From positions 1 to 7,454 of the forward strand of contig WTHH01000078.1 in assembly GCA_011523195.1 (NCBI GenBank): DNA of 7,454 nt, in the 5' to 3' direction. A model generated the notes under the pieces. It did not search any database. It was not told the DNA's origin and saw only the letters and a program-made list of their open reading frames with translations. This document shows, in pieces, positions 1-5,617 of this stretch (position 1 is its first letter; every line of letters begins with the position of its first letter). The position numbers and the translations under genes are program-made. The stretch comes from Verrucomicrobiales bacterium. Lineage in GTDB: Bacteria > Verrucomicrobiota > Verrucomicrobiia > Limisphaerales > UBA1096.

Positions 1-339
1 TATGAAATGTTAGCCGAGATGGGCATTAGCCAGGACGAGGTGAAGTCGAGCGCATCGCCCTTCGCGGCGGCACTGTTTTTCGTGAGCTTTATTGTGACCG
101 GCGCGATGATTGTGTTGAACCTGTTCGTAGGTGTGATGTTGACCGGGATGGAGGATGCAAAAAAGGAGCAGGAACTGGCGAGTCGGCTGGAAAAGGACGG
201 GGAGGAGCAGATTGACCTGAAGGAGGAGTTCGCCAAGCTGGACCAGCATCTGCAGGAGTTCACAACCGAAATGGCACAGCGGCTCGAGGTGCTAAATCGC
301 TTGGCCGAAAAACAAAACGGGAAGCCGGTTTCATCGTAG
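1..339 (+). CDS. Voltage-gated sodium channel-like protein, C-terminal part (5' end outside window)
   Basis: The reading frame is open from the first base, so this is the 3' end of a longer gene; the ATG at 7 is probably internal. Seen: a hydrophobic segment (bases about 61-150) ending in LNLFVGVM, which matches the last pore-lining helix (S6) of bacterial Nav/Cav-type channels. It is followed by about 60 charged residues rich in Glu, Lys and Leu with heptad-like spacing (KLDQHLQEF, AQRLEVLNRLAEK). Known of the family: bacterial sodium channels are homotetramers with S1-S4 voltage sensors, an S5-S6 pore, and a C-terminal coiled coil that holds the tetramer together. Inferred: an inner-membrane cation channel, sodium-selective if it follows the family. 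The selectivity filter and voltage sensor are not in the window, so selectivity cannot be read. LNLFVGV argues against a potassium channel. The gene ends with TAG. Confidence 0.8.
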   Translation, partial: YEMLAEMGISQDEVKSSASPFAAALFFVSFIVTGAMIVLNLFVGVMLTGMEDAKKEQELASRLEKDGEEQIDLKEEFAKLDQHLQEFTTEMAQRLEVLNRLAEKQNGKPVSS

Positions 340-394
340 AATCGACTTGTGCCGGGACGATTTCCGCAGGAGGATTCCCCCGGTTTAGAACGAC

Positions 395-670
395 ATGACA
401 AAGATTAAACAAACCATGTTGGCGGCGGTGGCCGGTATGCTGCTCGTGAGCGGCTGTGCCACGGAGCCGGGTAAAAAGACGGCAGTCGGAGCCGGTGTCG
501 GTGCATTGGTCGGTGCGGCTGCAGGCGCGGTCATAGGCCATCAATCCGGTGAACGCGACAAGGGCGCCCTTGTGGGTGGTCTCATCGGTGCCGGCGTGGG
601 CGGCGCGGTTGGAAATGCCAAGGAAGCCAAGGAAAAAAAGGCAGCGGCGCCGAAGCCCCCGAAAAAGTAA
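395..670 (+). CDS. Small glycine-zipper lipoprotein
   Basis: A protein of 91 residues. Residues 1-21 form a lipoprotein signal peptide: basic MTKIK, a hydrophobic stretch, then the lipobox LVSGC with the acylated Cys at 21. Two glycine-zipper stretches follow, residues 32-48 (GAGVGALVGAAAGAVIG) and 57-73 (GALVGGLIGAGVGGAVG), joined by a polar HQSGERDK linker. The tail is rich in Lys, Ala and Pro. This resembles the YMGG-like/17-kDa-antigen type of glycine-zipper envelope proteins; the zippers usually pack as membrane helices. The exact role is unknown. The start at 395 is forced, since an in-frame TAG lies at 386-388. The only good Shine-Dalgarno-like sequence, AGGAGGA at 368-374, is 20 bases upstream, which is unusually far. 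A strong terminator follows 24 bases after the stop, so this gene ends its transcript. Confidence 0.85.
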   Translation: MTKIKQTMLAAVAGMLLVSGCATEPGKKTAVGAGVGALVGAAAGAVIGHQSGERDKGALVGGLIGAGVGGAVGNAKEAKEKKAAAPKPPKK

Positions 671-694
671 CGCCGGTAAATCGTTGATTTTTCC

Positions 695-725
695 AAGGAG
701 AGCCGAAGACTGGCTCTCCTTTTTT
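695..725 (+). terminator. Rho-independent terminator after the lipoprotein gene
   Basis: A perfect 10-bp stem pairs AAGGAGAGCC (695-704) with GGCTCTCCTT (712-721) around a 7-base loop (GAAGACT). It runs directly into a T tract (720-725), interrupted by one G and then TTT. This is a textbook intrinsic terminator for the lipoprotein transcript. The next start codon (ATG at 730) lies only 4 bases past the T tract. Confidence 0.92.
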
Positions 726-729
726 GTTT

Positions 730-1608
730 ATGAAGGTTCTTTTCGTTCACGCACATTTCGACGATTACGAGTTTTGCACGGCCGGCACGTTCGATGTGTG
801 GCGACGAAAACTGGGCGCTGATTTTCAGGCCAAGGTCATCGTCTGCACCGATGGCAAGGCAGGCCACCATCGGTTGTCCCGCGAGGAGACCGCCCGTGTG
901 CGGCTGGAGGAACAGCTGAAGTCCGCCGCACTTGGGCAATATGAGTTCGAGCAACTCAGACTGCCCAACGGTGAATTGCCGAGGGAAGCCTGTCTGCAGG
1001 TGGACGTGCCGTTATTAGCGGCGTTGTGGAAGGCGATTCGCGACTTCGAGCCGGACTACTTGTTTGCACCACCCGTACCGAACGACCCGCTGGCGGGAAT
1101 TCACGTCGACCATGTCGCGGTGGCAGAGGCGGTTCGGCGGGTTGCCTACATGATCAATGTGCCGCATGCCTTCACGCCGGAGTATCCCTGTGACGACCCC
1201 GAGCCACCACCGTGCAAGGTGCCGGTAATCCTCAATGCGTATGATTCGTACATGTTCGGGGAGAACGCGTTTGATCTCGTGGTGGATGTCAGCGAGGCGT
1301 TTGAGTTGATGGTCGAGATGAGTTGGTGCCACCAATCGCAGGTCACTGAGTGGCTGCCGTGGGTGGGGCGGCACGACATGGACTACCCGAAGTCGATCGA
1401 CGAATGGCGTATCACCCTTGAGCGACGGTATGCCAAGCGCAACGCGGAGCTTGGACTGGGCGACCAGCCGATGGCGGAGTTTTTCACCGTCACTGCCTGG
1501 GGGGAGATTCCGACGCCGGAGCGATTGAAGGCGGACTTTCCCAACCTTATCACACCGCCCGAGGTCGAGTCGCGCTTGGCCAAGCGTCTGGCCCGCTGGC
1601 AACTCTAA
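730..1608 (+). CDS. PIG-L/LmbE-family N-acetyl-sugar deacetylase-like protein
   Basis: A protein of 292 residues counted from the ATG at 730. An in-frame TTG at 724 would add two residues but sits in the terminator T tract. Seen: HFDDYEF at residues 9-15, the family's zinc-binding H-x-D-D motif; TDGKAGHH at 40-47, the T-D/S-G-x-x-G loop; and HVDH at 125-128, the second metal-ligand motif. All three are in the usual order. Known of the family: zinc-dependent hydrolases that remove acetyl groups from N-acetylglucosamine conjugates, as in GPI anchor, mycothiol, bacillithiol and antibiotic pathways. Substrate cannot be inferred here. No signal peptide is seen, so it is probably cytoplasmic. No Shine-Dalgarno lies at a useful distance: AAGGAG at 695-700 is 29 bases away and inside a terminator stem. 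The C-terminus (RLAKRLARWQL) is encoded by a copy of the CTTGGCCAAG palindrome and may be a repeat-derived extension. Confidence 0.87.
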   Translation: MKVLFVHAHFDDYEFCTAGTFDVWRRKLGADFQAKVIVCTDGKAGHHRLSREETARVRLEEQLKSAALGQYEFEQLRLPNGELPREACLQVDVPLLAALWKAIRDFEPDYLFAPPVPNDPLAGIHVDHVAVAEAVRRVAYMINVPHAFTPEYPCDDPEPPPCKVPVILNAYDSYMFGENAFDLVVDVSEAFELMVEMSWCHQSQVTEWLPWVGRHDMDYPKSIDEWRITLERRYAKRNAELGLGDQPMAEFFTVTAWGEIPTPERLKADFPNLITPPEVESRLAKRLARWQL

Positions 1609-1627
1609 CCAAGCGCTTGGCCAAGCG
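1573..1627. repeat. Pair of CGCTTGGCCAAGCG palindromes around the PIG-L stop codon
   Basis: The 14-base perfect palindrome CGCTTGGCCAAGCG occurs at 1573-1586, in the last codons of the deacetylase gene, and again at 1614-1627, just after its stop. The second copy is preceded by CCAAG, giving CCAAGCGCTTGGCCAAGCG at 1609-1627, or about 1.6 units of a 12-base repeat. The two copies can also pair with each other as a 14-bp stem with a 27-base loop. The nearest T run (1657-1661) is too far away for a normal intrinsic terminator. I do not recognise a named repeat family. Confidence 0.85.
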
Positions 1628-1638
1628 GACGTTAGGGC

Positions 1639-1666
1639 TTGATGGAATTTCGGCTCTTTTTATACT
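1639..1666 (+). promoter_or_regulatory. Candidate promoter for the USP-like/permease operon
   Basis: TTGATG at 1639-1644 and TATACT at 1661-1666 are separated by 16 bases and resemble sigma-70 -35 and -10 boxes (four and five of six consensus positions). Transcription would begin near 1673, about three bases before the ATG at 1676. That would give a leaderless or near-leaderless mRNA and agrees with the lack of a Shine-Dalgarno sequence there. The call rests on consensus matching only. Confidence 0.4.
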
Positions 1667-1675
1667 GAGCACGGC

Positions 1676-2536
1676 ATGGGGTCACTGGATCAATTTGAGA
1701 GTGCGTTCAATGCTGCGGCCAAGGAGATGTTCAGGCCGCAGCCGGTTGCCATCGGCCGGGTTTTGATCGTTCACGATTTACCGGAGCCGTTGCAGGATGA
1801 TTTCCTCTACTTGGCCAAGGGCTTTCTGTCTACACTGGAGCAGGGGGGCAAGGTGGAGTGGGAGTTGTTCGGTGGCTCGGAGCGTTTTGCGGTGAAGTCG
1901 GTGCTGGATGCGGTCGAATCTTATCGCCCAGACTTGATCGTGACGTACCGGCAACTTCACTGTGACGCGGTGGATTGGCAGTTTGGACTCGGGGCTCATG
2001 TGGATGTGCTGACGCAGGCGACGACCACCCCGGTGTTGATCCTTCCGAATCCGGATCGCGAAAATCTCCCCAACCATATGTTGAAAAACACCGACCGCGT
2101 GATGGCGGTGACGGATCACTTGGCGGGCGACCATCGATTGGTCAGCTATGCGTCTGAGTTTACCGAGCCGGGAGGGACTCTTTATCTGGCGCATGTCGAA
2201 GACGCTGCGGTGTTCGATCGGTACATCCGCGCGATCACCAAGATTCCGGACTTGGACACCGACACAGCCCGGGCTCAAATCAAGGCACGGCTGTTGAAGG
2301 ATCCGAACGATTACGTTGAGTCCTGCCGCGCGGGGTTGGCCGTGCAAGCTAGGGGGATTCGGGTCGACGGACGGGTGAAACTGGGATGTCGGCTGTCGGA
2401 CTACCGCGAGTTGATCGATGAAAACGAAATCGATCTGCTGGTGATGTACACCAAGGTCGAGGATCAGTTGGCAATGCACGGTGTGGCGTATCCGCTGGCC
2501 GTTGAGTTGCGCGAGACACCGCTATTGATGCTGTAG
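1676..2536 (+). CDS. Tandem universal-stress-protein (UspA-like) domain protein
   Basis: A soluble protein of 286 residues. It shows two alpha/beta units of Usp type. The first runs from about residue 24 (VAIGRVLIVHD) to about 125, with RPDLIVTY at about 84-91 and TTTPVLILP near its end. The second runs from about 141 (VMAVTDH at 142-148) to 286, with IDLLVMYTK from about 252 and RETPLLML at the C-terminus. The DLIV...PVLIL pattern is the usual core strand signature. The ATP-binding G-x-x-G-x9-G-S/T motif is not recognisable in either half, so this is probably a non-ATP-binding Usp form. The gene lies 9 bases before the ion permease and should be translated with it. A role in regulating or assisting ion or pH homeostasis is inference from position only. 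CTTGGCCAAG at 1810-1819 encodes part of YLAKGF. Confidence 0.75.
   Translation: MGSLDQFESAFNAAAKEMFRPQPVAIGRVLIVHDLPEPLQDDFLYLAKGFLSTLEQGGKVEWELFGGSERFAVKSVLDAVESYRPDLIVTYRQLHCDAVDWQFGLGAHVDVLTQATTTPVLILPNPDRENLPNHMLKNTDRVMAVTDHLAGDHRLVSYASEFTEPGGTLYLAHVEDAAVFDRYIRAITKIPDLDTDTARAQIKARLLKDPNDYVESCRAGLAVQARGIRVDGRVKLGCRLSDYRELIDENEIDLLVMYTKVEDQLAMHGVAYPLAVELRETPLLML
1810..1819. repeat. CTTGGCCAAG palindrome inside the USP-like gene
   Basis: An exact copy of the recurring 10-base palindrome, without the flanking CG/CG extension. It is read in the frame that gives Leu-Ala-Lys (YLAKGF). Confidence 0.8.
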
Positions 2537-2543
2537 GAGGAGG
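2535..2543 (+). promoter_or_regulatory. Strong ribosome binding site of the ion permease gene
   Basis: AGGAGGAGG overlaps the stop codon of the USP-like gene (TAG at 2534-2536) and sits just before the ATG at 2546. It is by far the best Shine-Dalgarno sequence in the window. It fixes the permease start and indicates that the two genes share one mRNA. Confidence 0.85.
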
Positions 2544-2545
2544 TC

Positions 2546-3961
2546 ATGGATATTTCATTATTAGCTGCTTCAGATCACGGCGCCCACGCTGTGGAGCCGT
2601 GGATCACCTACCTCTTCACCGGTCTGCTGGGGGCGATGGTGGTGTGCCTTGCGTTGGAGGAAAAAATCCACGCGAAGAAATCGGTGATCGTCGGCGTGAC
2701 GGCAGTGATCGCACTTTTGCTGGGCGCGTTTACCGGCATCTTGCCGTTCGGTCCGGTGGATCTGCCCAATGGACACAAGATGAACTTGCCGGTGTTTATC
2801 CCTGGCATCGAGTGGGGGGTGGTGACGATCATTCTTGGATCCAGTTTGTTTGTGGATGTCACCAGTAAATCCGGTTTGTTTACATTCATCGCCATTAAAT
2901 TGACGAAAATGTCGAAAGGCGATCCGCGGAGGTTGCTTTGGTTTTACGGCGTGATGACCGTGGTGTTTAGCGCCGTGCTCAATAATGTCACCGCGATGAT
3001 CATCGTCGGCTCGCTGAGCGCCGTGTCGCTAGGCAAACTTGGCCAACGGGAGAAACTGCTTGGCTTTTTGTTGGTTGAGGGGCTGCTGACCAACATCGGG
3101 GGGCTGCTCACGCTGATTTCATCCGTCCCCAACATCATCGTTGGTACCACGGCGGGGATTGGGTTTGTGACTTTTTTTCTCAAGGCCGCTCCTTACGTTT
3201 TTGTGGCCACTGCCGCCACCATCGTGATGGGGGCGCGGGTGTTCGGTATTGAGTCGCTCAAGACCGACGAGGAACGGGCTGTAGCGCTTGGCCAAGTTTC
3301 GAGTTTTGACGAACGCGACGGCATCGAGAGCATGGGCTTCTTTTGGTTTGGGGCCGCGATGCTGCTGTTGTTCATCTGCTTCATCGCGTCGGCCTCGTTT
3401 GAGGATTGGCCGATTGGCAAGTTGGGCATGGGCTTCGTGGCAATGATGTTTGCCGTGATCATGCTTTGCAAATTCAAGTCGAGCGTGGGCAAGTTTTACA
3501 GCGGCATCGACTGGGATTTACTGTTCTTTTTCATCTACCTATTCATCGCAATCTACGCGATGGAACAGGCCGGCGTGCTGGAACTGATTGGCAAGGGTAT
3601 CGAGCCGATCATCGGGATGGGCGACATTTTTGGGGGCGGCCTGTTGCTGGTTTCCTCCGCGGTAGCCAGTAGTGTGACCGATAACATCCCGCTAGCGGCG
3701 GTGTTGGCCAACATCCTCAATTCGATGAATATCGCCAACGATTCCGGCATGTGGTGGTCGGTAATCTTTGGGGCGAATCTCGGCGGTAACCTGACACCAA
3801 TCGGCTCGGCGTCCACACTCGTGGCAGTGACCATCATGCACAAACATGACCTGAAAATTTCCTTCATGGGCTTCGTCAAAAAAGCCCTCCCGTTTGCCAT
3901 CCTCCATATCATCCTCGCGACAGCCTACGTCCTCTTCGTCCTAAAACACCTGCCGGGGTAA
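2546..3961 (+). CDS. ArsB/NhaD-superfamily ion permease, probable NhaD-like Na+/H+ antiporter
   Basis: An inner-membrane protein of 471 residues with roughly 11-12 hydrophobic segments, a normal length for NhaD and related carriers. Signature residues of the ion transporter superfamily appear in two inverted-repeat-like halves. The first half has LFVDVTSKSGLF, LNNVTAMII (NNVT at 146-149), NIGG at 183-186 and SVPNIIVG from 193. The second half has VTDNIPLA (DNIP at 379-382) and GANLGGNLTPIGS (409-421). The paired Asn-rich hairpins are the substrate-binding loops in this fold. Known of the family: NhaD exports sodium or lithium in exchange for protons; related members carry arsenite, citrate or melanosomal anions. 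Sodium is favoured by overall resemblance, but the substrate is not proven. Co-transcription with the USP-like gene is clear from the 9-base gap. CTTGGCCAAG at 3287-3296 is read in another frame here, as Leu-Gly-Gln. Confidence 0.82.
   Translation: MDISLLAASDHGAHAVEPWITYLFTGLLGAMVVCLALEEKIHAKKSVIVGVTAVIALLLGAFTGILPFGPVDLPNGHKMNLPVFIPGIEWGVVTIILGSSLFVDVTSKSGLFTFIAIKLTKMSKGDPRRLLWFYGVMTVVFSAVLNNVTAMIIVGSLSAVSLGKLGQREKLLGFLLVEGLLTNIGGLLTLISSVPNIIVGTTAGIGFVTFFLKAAPYVFVATAATIVMGARVFGIESLKTDEERAVALGQVSSFDERDGIESMGFFWFGAAMLLLFICFIASASFEDWPIGKLGMGFVAMMFAVIMLCKFKSSVGKFYSGIDWDLLFFFIYLFIAIYAMEQAGVLELIGKGIEPIIGMGDIFGGGLLLVSSAVASSVTDNIPLAAVLANILNSMNIANDSGMWWSVIFGANLGGNLTPIGSASTLVAVTIMHKHDLKISFMGFVKKALPFAILHIILATAYVLFVLKHLPG
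3287..3296. repeat. CTTGGCCAAG palindrome inside the permease gene
   Basis: An exact 10-base copy, extended on the left to GCGCTTGGCCAAG (3284-3296). The reading frame here gives Leu-Gly-Gln rather than Leu-Ala-Lys. Conservation at this copy is therefore not explained by a shared peptide. It encodes part of a cytoplasmic-looking polar loop. Confidence 0.8.
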
Positions 3962-4086
3962 AGGGGAGTCAAATGGGTAACTGGTTGCGGTGCTGTTCAG
4001 GATGACCAAACGATTTTGACCGTATGAATAATCGTTGCAGAACGCGGCCTGTTAAATCACGCTTGCCGTCAGAACAATCTCAGGCG

Positions 4087-5529
4087 ATGAACGATTTGAC
4101 GAACATAGACGGATTCGGTGGGGTGAGCCGGCGGGCGATGTTGCAGCGATGCGGCATGGGCGTTGGTACGCTTGGTTTGTGGAGTTTGTTGCAGCAGGAG
4201 GGTCTCGCCGGGACGAGTACTTTGTCGCCTAAGCGGCCGCACTTTGCGCCCAAGGCCAAGTCGGTAATCTGGATTTTTGCCAACGGTGGCCATAGTCAGG
4301 TCGATACGTGGGATTACAAACCGGCCTTGGCCAAGCGCGACGGCCAAACGCTTGACGGCTTCGATCGTTTCACAGGTTTCTTCGCCAACGCCGTTGGTGG
4401 CCTGATGAAAAGCCCTTTTGAATTCAAGCCGCACGGCCAATGCGGCAAGCATATCTCCTCTATTTTTCCGAATCTCTCCCGGCACGCAGACCGGATGGCG
4501 TTCGTCCACTCGGGACACACGGAGAGTAACAACCATTCGCCCGCGCTGTTCATGATGAACTGCGGCCTGCCGAGGATGGGCTATCCCTGCGTTGGATCGT
4601 GGGTGACGTACGGGCTTGGCAGCAGCAGCGACAGCCTCCCGGCTTTTGTGGTGATGAGTGATCCTAAGGGGCGCGGATTGCCCAAGGGCCACGCGGCCAA
4701 CTGGGGTGCTGGCTTTTTGCCGAGCGTGTATCAGGGGACGCATTTTCGTCCCTCCGGCGACCCGATCGATAACCTGTATCGCCCGAAGGAGATGACAGCT
4801 GCGCAGCAGCGTCGGCAATTGGATTTGCTAAAGCAACTCAACCACCAGCATCTCGAGACACGCCCGTACGAGGAGGAACTGGAAGCGCGCATCGAGAGTT
4901 TCGAACTGGCTTACCGCATGCAGAGTGCCGCGCCGGATGCGTTAAACGTCCGGCAGGAACCGGAACACATTCAGGAGCTTTATGGCCTCGACGACGACCG
5001 CTGCAAGCATATCGCCGCACAGTGCCTGACCGCACGCCGGATGATCGAGCGTGGTGTGCGTTACGTGCAGATTTATAGCGGCGGCATGGAGAATCAACGC
5101 AGCTGGGACGGTCACAACGACATCAAGGGCAACCACTCGCAATTCGCTGGCGAGACGGACAAACCGGTGGCTGCGCTGATCACCGATTTGGCCCAGCGTG
5201 GCTTGCTAGACGAGACGCTAATCGTCTGGGGTGGAGAGTTTGGCAGGCTTCCGGTGGCGCAAAAGGGCAGCAAGCCGGGGCGCGACCACAATCCGCACGC
5301 GTTCACGACGTGGTTTACCGGTGGCGGCATCAAGGGCGGTGTGAGCTATGGTGAAACGGACGAGATTGGTCACAAGGCAGCCGTTAACAAGGTGACGGTG
5401 AACGACCTGCACGCAACCATCCTGCATTTACTGGGGATGGATCACGAACGGTTGACCTACCGCTACAACGGCCGAGATTTCCGCCTCACCGACGTCGCCG
5501 GCAACGTCATCCGCGAAATCATAGCCTGA
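4087..5529 (+). CDS. DUF1501 family protein with Tat-like N-terminus
   Basis: A protein of 480 residues from the ATG at 4087. An upstream in-frame ATG at 4024 would add 21 basic and polar residues. I prefer 4087 because it puts SRRAMLQ at 14-20, close to the N-terminus as in most family members, and CAGG lies shortly upstream. The twin Arg (15-16) and the following hydrophobic stretch suggest Tat export. Family landmarks: WIFANGGHSQVDTWD at 62-76, TESNNHSPALFMMNCG from 145, the GSWVTYGLG...LPAFVVMSDPKG region, WGGEFGR at 381-387, GRDHNPH at 398-404, and TVNDLHATILHLLG near the end. DUF1501 proteins are sulfatase/alkaline-phosphatase-like and abundant in Planctomycetes and Verrucomicrobia. Their reaction is unknown to me. 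They often sit next to DUF1549/DUF1553 cytochrome-like proteins, but none is adjacent here. CTTGGCCAAG lies at 4326-4335. Confidence 0.9.
   Translation: MNDLTNIDGFGGVSRRAMLQRCGMGVGTLGLWSLLQQEGLAGTSTLSPKRPHFAPKAKSVIWIFANGGHSQVDTWDYKPALAKRDGQTLDGFDRFTGFFANAVGGLMKSPFEFKPHGQCGKHISSIFPNLSRHADRMAFVHSGHTESNNHSPALFMMNCGLPRMGYPCVGSWVTYGLGSSSDSLPAFVVMSDPKGRGLPKGHAANWGAGFLPSVYQGTHFRPSGDPIDNLYRPKEMTAAQQRRQLDLLKQLNHQHLETRPYEEELEARIESFELAYRMQSAAPDALNVRQEPEHIQELYGLDDDRCKHIAAQCLTARRMIERGVRYVQIYSGGMENQRSWDGHNDIKGNHSQFAGETDKPVAALITDLAQRGLLDETLIVWGGEFGRLPVAQKGSKPGRDHNPHAFTTWFTGGGIKGGVSYGETDEIGHKAAVNKVTVNDLHATILHLLGMDHERLTYRYNGRDFRLTDVAGNVIREIIA
4326..4335. repeat. CTTGGCCAAG palindrome inside the DUF1501 gene
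   Basis: An exact copy, extended on the right to CTTGGCCAAGCGCG. It encodes Leu-Ala-Lys within KPALAKRDG, directly after the conserved WDYKP of the family. The codons used here may partly reflect an ordinary conserved position. Confidence 0.8.
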
Positions 5530-5566
5530 GGACTCATTCGGACTCGCAGGCTTGTCCCTTCAATTT

Positions 5567-5586
5567 GCGCTTGGCCAAGCGCTTGG
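5567..5586. repeat. Intergenic GCGCTTGGCCAAGCGC palindrome with extra half unit
   Basis: A 16-base perfect palindrome (5567-5582) followed by TTGG. Bases 5568-5586 (CGCTTGGCCAAGCGCTTGG) are the exact reverse complement of 1609-1627. It lies in the 86-base gap between the convergent DUF1501 and pseudopilin genes. No coding constraint applies here. Confidence 0.88.
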
Positions 5587-5617
5587 TTGCCTGCTTTCTG
5601 CTCATTGCCAACCGCTT
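5577..5617. terminator. Possible hairpin between convergent genes
   Basis: AAGCGCTTGG (5577-5586) can pair with CCAACCGCTT (5608-5617), nine of ten positions, across a 21-base loop. This hairpin could serve as a bidirectional terminator for the two converging genes. There is no good T tract on either strand and the arm overlaps the repeat, so this is a weak call. Confidence 0.25.

Noticed and set aside
1015..1602. A minus-strand open frame of 195 codons opposite the deacetylase gene
   Set aside because: The plus strand carries the ordered PIG-L motifs; the antisense translation is rich in Arg and His without domain-like structure.
1573..1661. The palindrome pair plus a T run as an intrinsic terminator after the deacetylase gene
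   Set aside because: The T run (1657-1661) is about 30 bases past the second arm and lies in the candidate promoter spacer, so it does not fit a Rho-independent terminator.
1778..2479. A minus-strand open frame of 233 codons opposite the USP-like gene
   Set aside because: It is a shadow frame: the plus-strand protein has Usp-type strands and a tight operon junction, and the antisense one shows low-complexity His/Arg/Gln content.
3702..3713. TGTTGGCCAACA, a 12-base palindrome in the permease gene
   Set aside because: It shares only the TTGGCCAA core with the iterated motif and encodes conserved VLANIL of the permease, so I did not count it as a repeat copy.
3973..4005. A 10-codon reading frame (MGNWLRCCSG) preceded by GGGGAG, upstream of the DUF1501 gene
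   Set aside because: A ribosome-site-like sequence is present, but the frame is very short, no attenuator hairpin follows and no amino acid run suggests a leader peptide. It is most likely chance.
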